Below are positions 6,877-16,179 of a DNA stretch of 38,270 nucleotides, in pieces. The position numbers and the translations under genes were made by a program. Under the pieces are notes generated by a model, which was given only the letters and a program-made list of their open reading frames with translations, searched no databases and was not told the origin of the DNA. Every line of letters starts with the position of its first letter. Positions within the stretch are counted from its first letter, which is position 1. Source of the stretch: Candidatus Eisenbacteria bacterium RBG_16_71_46 (GTDB taxonomy: Bacteria; Eisenbacteria; RBG-16-71-46); the NCBI GenBank assembly GCA_001780165.1, contig MFFQ01000096.1, positions 13,747 through 52,016 on the forward strand. The letters run 5' to 3'.

Positions 6877-9800
6877 TCACCTCCCCGCCGAGCCCGCCGG
6901 TTCGGGCTCAGGCGCCTCGTCCCGGCGCGGACCGCCCACCACCACCCGGCGCAGCGCGTCCGCGAGCCGGTGCACGACCAGGTAGGCGCACGGCACCACG
7001 ACCAGCGTCAGCAGCGTCGAGACGGTGAGCCCGCCGACCACGGTGATCGCCAGCGGCTGCATCATCTCGGAGCCCTCCCCGAGCCCCAAGGCGAGTGGCA
7101 ACATGCCGAATACGGTAGTGGTCGTGGTCATGAGGATCGGCCGCAGGCGCACCGCACCCGCCTCGACGACCGCCTGCTCCAGCGTCCGCCCGTGCTCGCG
7201 GCGCGCGATCTCGACGTATTGCACCAGCAGGATCGCGTTGTTGACGACGATCCCCGCGAGCAGGATCACGCCCAGGAGCACCGGCGCGCTCAGCGGAGTT
7301 CCGGTGATCCACAGCGCCAGGCCGACGCCCACCAGCGCGAGGGGGATCGAGAACAGGATCGCGAGCGGGTCGGTCACGCTCTCGTACTGGATCGCCATCA
7401 CGACGAAGACCAGGAAGATCGCGAGCAGCGTCACGATCGAGAGATTCCGCTGGTTCTCCCGCGCCGCCTGCTCCTCGCCGCCGTAGATCAGCGAGTAGCC
7501 TTCGGGCAGCCCGAGATCGGACAGTGCGGCGCGCACGGACGATGTGACCTGGCCGACGCTCGCGACCTGGGCGTCCACGTCGCCGGTCACGCGGATCTGG
7601 CGGTTCTGATTCACCCGCAGAATCGTGGTCGGTCCGGTGCCGAGTCGCACGTCGGCGATGTCGCGCAGGTAGATCGGCTGATCGCGACCGGGGAACAGCG
7701 CGATCGCGCCGAGATCCTCGGGGCTGGTGAACGCCTCGCGCGGCAGGCGCACGCGGATGTCGTACTCGTTGTTGGCATCGGTGAAGCGCGTGACGATCGA
7801 GCCGTCGAGCGCGGTGCGGATCGTCTGCCCGACCTGCGCCCCGTCGAGGCCCATGTCGGCGGCGCGCTGGCGGTCGATCTCGATCGAGAGTTGAGGGCTC
7901 GCCTCTTCGGTGGACAACTCGACCCCCGAGATGCCGCGCACCCCGCGCATGCGCCGCTGCACCTGGTCGCCCAGACGCTGGAGCTCGGCCATGTCGTCCC
8001 CCTGGATCGACACGGCCACGTCGGAGCCCGCGACGTTGGTGCGCAGCCCGCGAATCCGCGGCGGGCGGACGAAGATCTGGGCTCCGGGGATGCCGAGCCC
8101 CGCGATCTTGGACTGGAGGGCCGCGACCCAGCGCGAGGCCGGCATCTCGAGCCGCCGGCTCGCCGGCACCAGTTGGATGCTGAGCGAGCCGCGTCCGCCG
8201 CGGGAGACGGTGGATCCGCCCCACAGGAAGCCGCCGGCGGTCGTGAAGACGTGCTCGACGTGGGGCATGCCGGCGACCAGCTGCTCCAGTCGCAGGCACA
8301 CTTCGTTGGTCCGTTCGGGCGAGGTGCCGGGCGGCATCCGCACGTACGCGCCGACGTTGCCGTCGTCGACCGTGGGAAGAAACTCGTAGCCCATGCGCCC
8401 GGCGAGGGCGAGGACGGCGAACAGACTCACGAACGCGGCGCCGAGGACCGCCCAGCGCCAGCGCACGGCACGCGCGGCGACTCGGCGATAGAGGGCGGTG
8501 AAGCGCACCAGGGCGCCGTTGAAGCCGAGGACCAGCGGGTTGCGGTCGAGGTGGCTCGAACGCTCCACCTTGGCGAGCTGGGCCGAGAGCATCGGCACCA
8601 GGGTCATCGCGGTCGCGAGCGAGGCGACGATCGCGAACGAGATGGTCAGGATCAGCTCGCGGAAGATGAGCGCCGCCAGGCCGCTGATGAGCAGAAAGGG
8701 AACGACCGCCGCCAGGTTGGTGAGCGTCGAGGCCACCACGGCCGACGAGACCTCGGCCGAGCCGCGATGGGCCGCCACTTCGGGGTCCGCGATCCCGAGC
8801 TGGCGGTGCCGGAAGATGTTCTCGAGCATGACGATCGAGTTGTCGATCAGGAGCCCGACGCCAAGCGCCAGGCCGCCCAGGGTCATGATGTTGAGCGTCA
8901 GCCGTCCCATCCCCATCATGACGAATGTCGCGAGCACCGCGAGCGGGATGGACAAGCCGATGATGAAAGTCTTGCGCAGGCTACCCAGGAACAGCAGCAC
9001 CACCAGCATCGCGAGCGCCGCGCCGATCAGGGCGGCGTTCAAGACCCCGCGCAGCGCGCTGCGGATGAAGAACGACTGGTCCGCCACGATCTCGTAGTGG
9101 ATGTCGTCGGGGATGAAGCGCGAGCCGGCGAGGTGGGCGAGCCGCTCGCCGATCCGGCGGGCGACCTCGACGGTGTTGGCGTCGGGCTGCTTGCGCACCG
9201 AGAGCTTCACGGCCGGCACGCCGTCGAGCCGCGCCCACAATCGCTGTTCTTGATGCGTGTCCGTGATCCTGGCGATCTCCGAGAGGGGGACGCGCTCGCG
9301 GGTGCCGCGCACCGGGAGCAGCACGCTCCGGATGTCGTCCACGGTGCGAAACTTGCCCGCGGTCTTGCCGACGATCTCGAAGCTCGGCGAGGTGACGTTG
9401 CCGACCGCGACATCCTGATTCTCGGCGCGGACGCGGTCGAGAACCCCGGAGACCGTGAGCCCGTACGAGCGCAGGCGCTCCTGATCCAGGGTCACGCGGA
9501 TCTCTCGCGTGAGGCCTCCGGAGACGTCCACGCGGCCACTCCCTCCACGGTCAGGAGCTGGGGCTGGAGCCGCAGATCCACCCAGTTCCGGAGATCCACC
9601 AGGCCTCGGGTCGGAGAGCTGAAGCCGACTTCGAAGACCGGGATCTGCGAGGGATCGAACTTGAAGATGGTGGGCGGCTCCGCGTCGGCGGGGAGCCGCG
9701 CACGGGCGCGATCGAGATTCTTGGACGCGTCCTGGAGCGCGAAGTCGATGTCGGTCCCGTAGTTGAAGTGCAGGTTGACGTCGGCGTGCCCTTCGGTGGT

Positions 9801-10070
9801 CTCGCTCTCGAGTTCGGTGACGTCCTCGGTGGTCGCGAGGCTGGTCTCGAGGACCTTCGTGACCTGCTCCTCCATGACCTCGGGAGCCACGCCCGGGTAG
9901 TCGACGCGGGCGCGAACCTGCGGGTAGATGATCTGGGGCAGCAGATCGAGGGGAAGCTGCCCCACGTAGAACAGCCCCACCACCACGATCACGGACGCGG
10001 CGGCCAGCACCCCGATGGGCCGGCGGATGGAAAGACTGGCGAGTCCGCCGTGCTTCCTCTCGTCACTCAT
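6877..10070 (-). pseudogene. RND-family (HAE1/AcrB-like) efflux permease, frameshifted near 9530
   Basis: The pump is encoded in two frames. The first part runs from the ATG at 10070 and ends out of frame at 9492; the second begins near 9531 and ends at 6877. The N-terminal piece starts GGLASLSIRRPIGVLAA and has PLDLLPQIIYPQV and the porter-domain pattern. It reads LLTVEGVAA, where the family expects VEGVA-x-VDVSGG, and the second frame supplies VDVSGGLTREI. Deletion of one G in GCGGTGGAC, now GCGTGGAC (about 9529-9533), explains it. With one base restored the length is 1064 residues, normal for the family. The second piece has the TM4 motif GVGLLIDNSIVMLEN (DN instead of the AcrB DD) and the TM10 NNAILLV region. 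It is cotranscribed with the adaptor gene just upstream. Loss of function, programmed frameshifting and sequencing error cannot be told apart here. Confidence 0.85.
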
Positions 10071-10083
10071 CCCGCGATCCTTC

Positions 10084-11157
10084 CTACTGTTGCTTGTCGC
10101 TGATCCGAACCAACGTGCCGGGACGCAGGTTCATCTGGCCGGAGCTGACCACGCGCTCCCCGGCCTCGAGACCGCGCGTGACCTCGATCCATCCCGCCGC
10201 GGTGAGTCCGGTCTCCACCGGCCGCCGAATCAGCGTGTCGCCGCTGACGACGTACACGAAGGGGGCGCCGTCCGAGACCTGGACGGCCGATGCCGGGACC
10301 CCCAGCACGCCCCGGCGCCGGTCGAGCGCGAACTCGATCCGTGCCAAGAACCCCGGCCGCGCGTGCACCCCCGGCGGCATCCTGCCCAGCCCGATCTCGA
10401 CCGGGACCAGCCGGCTCGCGGGATCGGCGCTCGGAAAGACGCGCCGGATCCGCCCCTCGATGCGCGCGCCCGGGTAGGCATCGAGCTGCACGGTCGCCTC
10501 GCTTCCGGCTGCGAGGTGCACGACGTCCAGCTCCGAGACCTGCACGCGCACCACCAGCAGCGAGTCGTCCGCGATCTCGAACATGGACTGGTTCGAGGAG
10601 ACGGCGCCACCCCGCTCCACCCGCTTGGCGGTGATGACGCCCGACACCGGTGCCGTGATCTGCGTGAAGGCGTAGCGCGTGCGCCATAGCTCGGCGTCGG
10701 CGCGCGCGATCTCGAATGTGGAGCGCGCCGTTTCCAGCTCGGCGTCGGCGATGATGTTGCGGGTCTTGAGTTCCTCGGCGCGGCGCAGGGCCGCCTCGGC
10801 GTTGGCGAGGACTGCCCGCGCCCGTTCGAGCTGGGCCGCGGCCTCGCGCCCGTCGAGCCCCGCGATGAGCTGGCCGGCACGGACGCGGTCGCCCTCTTGG
10901 ACCAGCATCCGCATCACGGTGCCCGAGGTCAGGGCGTTGACCGACACGCTGCGGATCGGCTCGACCGGCCCGATCACGGTCACCGTGCGCGCCAGGTCGC
11001 GCGGGCGGGTCTCGACCGCGGCGACCGGGATGGCCTGCGAGCCCGGACCCCCGCGTCCGGGGTTCGACTGCGCGCCGCCCCGCGAGCAGCCGAGGGCGAG
11101 CAACGCCAGCAGCGCGGCGGGCGCCAGGCGCGCCACTTTAAGGACGGTCAAGGTCAT
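10084..11157 (-). CDS. RND efflux periplasmic adaptor (membrane fusion) lipoprotein, HlyD family
   Basis: 357 residues from the ATG at 11157, chosen because GGAGA lies seven bases upstream and the protein then begins directly with a lipoprotein signal peptide. The lipobox ends LLALGC with Cys24. The mature protein has the adaptor layout: a first biotinyl-lipoyl half (SGTVMRMLVQEGDRVRAGQLIAGLD), an alpha-hairpin rich in Ala/Glu/Arg (LERARAVLANAEAALRRAEEL), the second lipoyl half (ITAPVSGVITAKRVERGGAV), a beta-barrel, and a membrane-proximal domain (VLGVPASAVQV...FVYVV). It would bridge the inner-membrane pump encoded 13 bases downstream to an outer-membrane channel. No TolC-type gene is present in the window. 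Confidence 0.92.
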   Translation of the reverse strand: MTLTVLKVARLAPAALLALLALGCSRGGAQSNPGRGGPGSQAIPVAAVETRPRDLARTVTVIGPVEPIRSVSVNALTSGTVMRMLVQEGDRVRAGQLIAGLDGREAAAQLERARAVLANAEAALRRAEELKTRNIIADAELETARSTFEIARADAELWRTRYAFTQITAPVSGVITAKRVERGGAVSSNQSMFEIADDSLLVVRVQVSELDVVHLAAGSEATVQLDAYPGARIEGRIRRVFPSADPASRLVPVEIGLGRMPPGVHARPGFLARIEFALDRRRGVLGVPASAVQVSDGAPFVYVVSGDTLIRRPVETGLTAAGWIEVTRGLEAGERVVSSGQMNLRPGTLVRISDKQQ

Positions 11158-11532
11158 GGAGATCTCCGCGGCGGCCCCTTCCACCCGCAAGCGACGATCG
11201 GCCATGGCATCCGCGCGGGAGGCTCACGGTGACATGTTGCAGGGCCGTGGGGTCGTTTGGCAAGGATGGCCGTGAGGGGGGGAGGGCGGCAGGACGTCTC
11301 GTCGATTCAGCGGCTCCCGCCCGGGCCGCCCCGCTCGTCCGTGGCGCAGCCGCTTCATGCCGTCAAACGTTCGCGCCTGCCGCGCACCGGACAAGGGCTG
11401 CCACGCGCCGCGATCCGTGCGCCGACCTTGAAACTTCATGACAACTCGGGGACGGCACGTGCTTGAGAGTCTCCCTGAACGCGCACTCGGGGGATTCGAC
11501 CCGTTGGCCGTGGCCTTCATCCAGGAGCCGAC
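11158..11532. other. Divergent intergenic region, no gene seen
   Basis: About 375 bases between the leftward efflux operon and the rightward thioredoxin-fold gene. It must contain both promoters, but I see no convincing -35/-10 pair, no clear operator and no regulator gene for the pump. The region is moderately less GC-rich around 11420-11450. Confidence 0.3.
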
Positions 11533-12105
11533 ATGACCTCCAGATCCCGACGCATCCTCTTTGGCGGCATCCTGGCCGCCCTGATCGCGGTCATCGGCTG
11601 GACCTACCAACGGAGCCTGGTGCCCGCCATCCACCCGGACCACGATCATGGCCTCGAGAACCTGGCGGGCGGCGGCTTCCTGTGGGTGGACAAGCCCGAG
11701 GGCGGAAAGCGCAACCTGGTCGGGCGACCGCGCGGAGTGCTCGTCATGCATTGGTTCGAGATGGGCTCGCCGGAGAGCGCGGCGGAGCTGCCGGCGCTGG
11801 TGGACTACGCGCGCTCGGTCGAGAACAACCGCGAAATCGAGGTGATCATGATCGCGGCCGGCAGCAAGCGCGAGGCGGTGCTGGCCTGGGCGCGCGGTCA
11901 CGGAGTGCCCACCGAGAACCTGTACGCCGACCGCGACCAGAAGACTGCCGGGCTGATCGGCGTGCGGCGTCTGCCCGAGACGCTGATCTACGACCCCGAG
12001 GGCCACCTGGTCCACCAGGCGCGCGGTCCGATGGACTGGAGCGCCCACGCGACGCATGTCGCGATCGAAGGTTACCTAGCCGGAGGCGCCGGGCACCAGC
12101 ATTAG
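11533..12105 (+). CDS. Thioredoxin-fold (TlpA/ResA-like) protein lacking the CxxC motif
   Basis: 190 residues, with CAGGAG five bases before the ATG. One N-terminal membrane helix (about residues 8-23, ILFGGILAALIAVIGW) would anchor or export it. The rest has the order of a TlpA/ResA thioredoxin fold: GVLVMHWFEMGSPESAAELPAL where the family has VNFWATWC-x-x-C-R-x-E-x-P, a later beta strand (EVIMIAAG), the cis-proline loop RLPETLIYDPEG (Pro148), then HLVHQARG. Both active-site cysteines are replaced by SPES (Ser79-Ser82), and the whole protein contains no cysteine. It therefore cannot act as a thiol oxidoreductase. Histidine clusters HPDHDHG (34-40) and the terminal HQH could bind metal. Function is unknown; a chaperone or metal-handling role is possible. 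Confidence 0.8.
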   Translation: MTSRSRRILFGGILAALIAVIGWTYQRSLVPAIHPDHDHGLENLAGGGFLWVDKPEGGKRNLVGRPRGVLVMHWFEMGSPESAAELPALVDYARSVENNREIEVIMIAAGSKREAVLAWARGHGVPTENLYADRDQKTAGLIGVRRLPETLIYDPEGHLVHQARGPMDWSAHATHVAIEGYLAGGAGHQH

Positions 12106-12209
12106 GCCGCGGTGTAAGCATCCGATCACATCGGTGACTCGGTCACTCCCGGCTGCGACGTTTCCTCGAGACGACTCGCTCCGCCCTTCCGCGCCGCGCG
12201 CCGGCCACC

Positions 12210-12953
12210 TCAGTCACAGGTTTGAGCCAGGGCCTCGTACTTGCCGTGCATGTCCTCGATGGCGCTCGTGATCCGCTCGAGGTCCTTGGATCGGACCGTG
12301 CCCGCCAGCCGATCCACTGCCACCGAGAGCCGCTTGCGCGCCGCCACGAACTCCTTCTCCCGGTCCCTGAAGCGCTCCGGCACCGCCGCCTTGCCGAGGG
12401 CCGCCATCGGCTCCTTCAGCCGACCGACCGACGCGCGAATGGCATCGAGGTCGCCGGCGGGCATGTCGTAGTGGTAGAGCTTGTAGAGCACGACGTGGAA
12501 CGCCTCCAGCTCCGCGAGCGGCGGCCGGATGGTGCGCACGAGCTGCTCGAACTGGGCGTGGAGCCGCTCGCCCGCGTCGAGCAGCTTCTGGTCATCCGTG
12601 CCTTCGACCGCGGCCGCGTACCGTTCGACCACCGCCTCCAGCTCCTTCACGCTCTCATCCCAGGCCGCCTGCTTGTCGCGCAGGATTCCCGGCAAATCCG
12701 CCTTCATGACCGCCGCGGACCGCTCGCGGATCTCGGGCAGCATCGCCCGCATGGCGACGTAGTCCTTGCCGGGCCACGCGTCGTGCCACAGCCTCCGGAT
12801 GACGTCGTGAAACTGCGTCAGCTCCGGCACGCTGGCCCGCGTCTCGTCGTGCGTCGGAGCGGCATGGGAATGCGTCTCCTCGGCGAACGCGAGCCCCGTC
12901 AGGGCGATTCCCGCCAGCAACGCCACCAGCACGATCCCGCAGAACCGCTTCAT
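12210..12953 (-). CDS. Periplasmic all-helical protein made of two homologous halves
   Basis: 247 residues from the ATG at 12953, chosen because AGGAGG lies five bases upstream. The signal peptide ends near ALTGLAFA-EE (about residue 25), followed by a His-rich HSHAAPTHDE stretch. Residues about 45-142 and 149-245 are two copies of one unit. Each starts FH-x-V (H49, H153), has WH or YH eight residues later (H57, H161), a P-x-x-D (P61/D64, P165/D168), a central charged helix with P-x-x-x-RD, and an EDMH- or ERLH-like helix near the end (H132, H236). The helical, His-containing pattern loosely recalls four-helix cytochrome b562-like or metal-binding periplasmic proteins, but I do not recognise the family. 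It lies 75 bases downstream of the amber-interrupted DUF2723 gene on the same strand. Confidence 0.75.
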   Translation of the reverse strand: MKRFCGIVLVALLAGIALTGLAFAEETHSHAAPTHDETRASVPELTQFHDVIRRLWHDAWPGKDYVAMRAMLPEIRERSAAVMKADLPGILRDKQAAWDESVKELEAVVERYAAAVEGTDDQKLLDAGERLHAQFEQLVRTIRPPLAELEAFHVVLYKLYHYDMPAGDLDAIRASVGRLKEPMAALGKAAVPERFRDREKEFVAARKRLSVAVDRLAGTVRSKDLERITSAIEDMHGKYEALAQTCD

Positions 12954-13028
12954 TGCCGCCTCCTTTGAGGAAGTGTCACCACCGCACCGGGATCCGGATC
13001 TCACTCGACATCTTGACACGGACGCCGC

Positions 13029-14993
13029 TCAGCGCGACATCGCTCCACGGATCGACCGCTCGATCCCCGCGAAGAACCGCGCGCAGCGGATCACGATCGC
13101 CTGACTGCCGAGCGGCAGCGGCCCCACCCGTTCGAGCCGGATGTGGGGATCGAACGTGGGGACCGACGCCATCACGCGCTGCGCCGCGTCCCTCCGGCCG
13201 TGACGGGTTTCGTAGACGGCGCGGTTCACGCGCGACTCGCCGTAGAGCCAGCTCGTCATCGCGACGTATCCATCCATGCGTCCGCTCCACGGCCGATACG
13301 CGTAGCGCCAGGGGCCCTCGGGCACGTACGCCGTGTCGGGTCTGAGCCAGGTCACGACATGATACGGCACGCGCTTCCACGCCGGATCCAGCTGCGCGAA
13401 GTTGCCTTCGGCGAACACCGGATGGTCCGGCATGGCGCGCGCCGCGAATGCGTTCAGAAACCCGCGGTAGGCGGCTTCGGCCTGCGGTCCATCGAACGGC
13501 AGTCCGCGTTCGGAGCGGACCAGGATGGCGCGCAGCCGCGCGGCCTCGGGTGCGGCGCGCGCGACCAGCTCGGGCGCCCGCCGATCGAGCTCGTCCAAAT
13601 ACCAGCTCAGGCGCAGCAGGTCCGGGTTCACGATCAGCACGTCGCGCCGGAAGCCTTCGACCTCCTGGTAGTAGAGGCTCGCGGACAGGCTGTAGTCCTA
13701 GCTCGTGGTGATCAGCATCGCGCGCGGGGGCAAGGGTCCGAGCACGTCGGCCACGCGGTGCTCGACCAGGCGGTTGCCGCTCTCGTCGGCCCCGGACCAG
13801 TGCAGCGCGGCGGCGAGCGCGACCAGAACCACGGTGCAGATGATCGCGACGCGCGCACCCAGGCGTTCGTGGAGTCGGAGCAGTCCGGCGGCGAAGAACG
13901 TCGCGAGGCCGAGGATGGTCGTCAGCAGATACGCGTCGAGATCCAGGATCCGGTAGCCGGCCGCGAACACCGCGCCGCAGAGGGTGAAGAGCGCCGCCAT
14001 CCCGGCGAGCGCGGGCGCGCGGCGCGCGAGCCACAGCGCCCCGAGTGCGGCCACCAGGAGCCCGAGCCACACGAAGTCCCAGGGCACACGCCACAGCAGG
14101 TAGCGCGCCTGCGTCGCGAAGCTCGCCGGGTCGGCGAACATCCAGCCGCGGTAATCGGCTCCCGTGACCTGATGAACGAATCCCGCGAGGGTGCGCGTGC
14201 CTCCCCAATCGAACCGCGGGCTCATGGCGGATCGCAGCGGCAGCCACGCGTACGGCAGCAGGCCGATCAGGAACGGCGGAACGAGCGAGGCGACGCGGCG
14301 CCAGAACCGCCGCCCGAAGCCGAACCGCGACACGGCGACCGCGAGCAGGCCCGGCGCGAGCAGCACGGTGGTCAGGTGATTGGTGAACGCCAGGCCGAGC
14401 ACCAGTGCGAACGCCCATCCCGCGCGCGTCGCGGCGGCGGCCGGAGCATCCACCCAGCGCAGGCACAGCAGCACCACGAGCGGCATCAGCACCGCGTGCA
14501 GCGCATAGACCTCGAAGCCGTTGGCCTGCTGCCACCACGTCACCGAGAGCGCGGTGAACGACGCGGCGCCGAGCGCGTATCCGCCGCGCGCCCGTGCCCC
14601 GGCGGTGGCGCCGACCGTCGGTGCCACCGTCGCGAGGACGCGGTCCAGGAGGAGGGTGAGCACCGCCGCACCCGCCGCCACCAGCACGGCGGCGAACGCG
14701 TTCAGCACCAGCACCGGGCGCAGCGGCACGAGGTGCGCGAGCGCGCCCCCGATGAGCATCAGGGTGGGATAGCCGGTGGCGTGAGGGATGCCGAACGTAT
14801 AGGCCACCGCGGCCAACTCGCCGCGATCGATGAAGCCGATGGCGCGGTTCATGGTGGCCAGATAGAGCGGCGCGGTGAGCGCGAAGGCGATCCACGCCGC
14901 GCGCCCCGCGTACGACGCGACCGCCGGTGGCGCGCCGGAGCGACCGGCGCCGGCCACCGCCGGTCGCTGCTCACCCATCACGCTGCTCCGCAT
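13029..14993 (-). pseudogene. DUF2723-type (TMEM260-like) membrane protein with an in-frame amber codon
   Basis: One continuous frame of 654 sense or amber codons runs from the ATG at 14993 (AAGGAG about seven bases upstream) to the stop at 13029, interrupted by TAG at 13698-13700. The first 430 or so residues are polytopic, with DRGELAAVAYTFGIPHATGYPTL early on, the DUF2723 signature of lipid-linked sugar or O-mannosyl-transferase-like proteins, then many membrane helices. The amber falls in a conserved-looking turn: PPRAMLITTS, stop, DYSLSASLYYQEVEGFRRDV, then LIVNPDLLRLSWYLDEL. The same text continues on both sides without a frame change. TGG (Trp) to TAG is the simplest origin. TAG is the ordinary stop of other genes here (6643, 3177), so recoding is unlikely. 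The broken gene would yield a protein without its soluble C-terminal domain. Confidence 0.8.
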
Positions 14994-15102
14994 GCCCCCG
15001 CTCCTTTGGCTGCGCCGCGCCGCGGCGGCTCGCCAGGTTATCGGGCGGTCCATTCCTACGAATGATGGATGTCTCGCGATCCGAAAGAGGGCATGTTGGC
15101 AG

Positions 15103-15131
15103 GCCCCCCCGGCCGTTACAGCCGAGGGGGC
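15103..15131 (-). terminator. Hairpin terminator after the tail-anchored secreted protein gene
   Basis: GCCCCCCCGGC and GCCGAGGGGGC form an 11-bp stem with one mismatch around a seven-base loop. It begins 29 bases beyond the stop codon of the leftward gene at 15160 and before the next leftward start at 14993. No long U-tract follows. Confidence 0.55.
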
Positions 15132-15159
15132 TCGAACGACTCGCCATATCCCGATTCAG

Positions 15160-15939
15160 CTAGGCAGCGACTTCCTTGTTTCGCCGTCGCAGCACCATGA
15201 ACAGGGCGCCTGCCGCCAACAACAGGACCACCATGAGAATCAGAGTCACCGTGGATGTGCCGGGAATATTGACCGAATGCTCGGCCGTCACCAGATTGGC
15301 GACGTGAATCCCCTGCCCCGGATTTGGGTTGGTGAAGAGGTGGAGGCAGGTCAATGGATGGAGGTACGTCACTTGAGGCGGGACGCACGTGATGTCGGCC
15401 TGGATCTTCAGTGGGGTGTGGTTGTAGAGGAACTGTCCGCCTCCCAAATCGACCTCGAAGAACACGTCAAAGAAGCTCTCGCCGGTCAGAGGGTCACCGG
15501 GGTCCTCGGCGATCGCCCCCAGGGAGGGAGAGATGATGCCACCCTGCCCCTGACCGGCCCTCAGCGTGACGGTCCCGTTCGTGAGACACATCGATATGAT
15601 CTCGGTGTCGATGACATCCAAGTGTGCGTCAACTGGCCTGAGTCCCGGGAAGTGGTTCGAATCATCGAGGGGATTGGATCGGCTGACTGTTAGCAGCGAG
15701 CACTCTCCGGTGAGTACGAGATTGATCCCGGCCGTACAGCTATCAGGGCCCCCGATGTCCGTGCTGATCCCCACCACAGCACCATTGGACGGGATCTGGT
15801 CGAGCCCCGAGGCGCATCCGTCGATCCAGTGGCTGCCGGGACCGCACTCCGAACACGGCAGTGCTTGTCCCCAAGCCAGTGACGCGGACCCTCCCGCGAC
15901 GAGCAGCAACGCCAACACAAGCGAAAGTCGCGTACGCAT
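15160..15939 (-). CDS. Secreted protein of unknown function with C-terminal membrane tail
   Basis: 259 residues. AGGGAGGA lies about ten bases before the ATG. The signal peptide ends near ASLAWG-Q (residue 24). The mature region (26-220) has paired cysteines near its start (LPCSECGPGSHWIDGCASG) and again later (ECSLL, SMCLTNG, ITCVPP, LTCLHLF), suggesting disulfides and an extracytoplasmic location. The C-terminus (about 228-259) is a hydrophobic helix (LILMVVLLLAAGALFMVL) followed by RRRNKE. This resembles the other tail-anchored proteins here but lacks the P-x-W-G motif. Its GC content is visibly lower than that of neighbouring genes. A structured RNA-like element and a possible TTGACT -35 (16263-16268) lie upstream. 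I do not recognise the domain. Confidence 0.75.
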   Translation of the reverse strand: MRTRLSLVLALLLVAGGSASLAWGQALPCSECGPGSHWIDGCASGLDQIPSNGAVVGISTDIGGPDSCTAGINLVLTGECSLLTVSRSNPLDDSNHFPGLRPVDAHLDVIDTEIISMCLTNGTVTLRAGQGQGGIISPSLGAIAEDPGDPLTGESFFDVFFEVDLGGGQFLYNHTPLKIQADITCVPPQVTYLHPLTCLHLFTNPNPGQGIHVANLVTAEHSVNIPGTSTVTLILMVVLLLAAGALFMVLRRRNKEVAA

Positions 15940-16062
15940 GGTAGGTGTATCCTCCCTTCGCGGCGGCGACGCGGAGCAGGCCGCGTTGATCGGTCGGCCG
16001 CCGGATCAGGCGTGAGCCTGGATCGTGGATGACCTGGATCGCGAGATCATGCTCGCTGGGAA

Positions 16063-16179
16063 GGATCGGGCTCGCCACTCGCTCGAGACCACCCGGTGAC
16101 GGGTGCCTCTCTGCTGGCCGGTCGAGCCCTGAAAGCAGGGTGGGAGCCAGCACCGGTAGGCGAGTGGTGAGCGAGATCC
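16063..16179 (+). ncRNA. Candidate structured RNA: three-way junction with a GNRA tetraloop
   Basis: Three nested helices account for nearly every base. P1 pairs 16063-16082 with 16160-16179: 5 bp, a 2x2 internal loop, then 13 bp including one G-U. P2 is 16085-16111: GAGA/TCTC outside, CACCCG/CGGGTG inside, closed by the loop GTGA. P3 is 16112-16152: TGCTGG/CCAGCA outside, an internal loop, then CCCTG/CAGGG. A seven-base joiner, CCGGTAG, closes the junction. On the plus strand the GTGA loop is a GNRA tetraloop and the P1 mismatch becomes G-U, which favours plus-strand transcription. On the minus strand the element would sit in the 5' leader of the gene starting at 15939. The three-helix layout recalls class I cyclic-di-GMP riboswitches, but the conserved sequence of that class is absent. 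Family unknown. Confidence 0.5.

Noticed and set aside
6970-9762. A plus-strand open frame of about 930 codons opposite the RND pump
   Set aside because: The product is Arg/Asp/His-rich with no domain, and it is the antisense shadow of clear RND sequence on the other strand.
6877-10070. Programmed ribosomal frameshifting in the pump gene
   Set aside because: The site GCCGCGTGGAC is not a slippery heptamer and no stimulatory structure or known frameshift habit exists for this family; a base deletion or sequencing error is simpler.
13698-13700. Amber recoding (for example pyrrolysine or a reassigned TAG)
   Set aside because: TAG is the normal stop for several intact genes here, there is no downstream stem-loop signature, and the site is not in a methyltransferase.
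16063-16179. Class I cyclic-di-GMP riboswitch or hammerhead ribozyme
   Set aside because: The three-helix topology is similar, but the conserved core bases of either class are absent (no CUGAUGA/GAAA core, no conserved GEMM joiner sequences).
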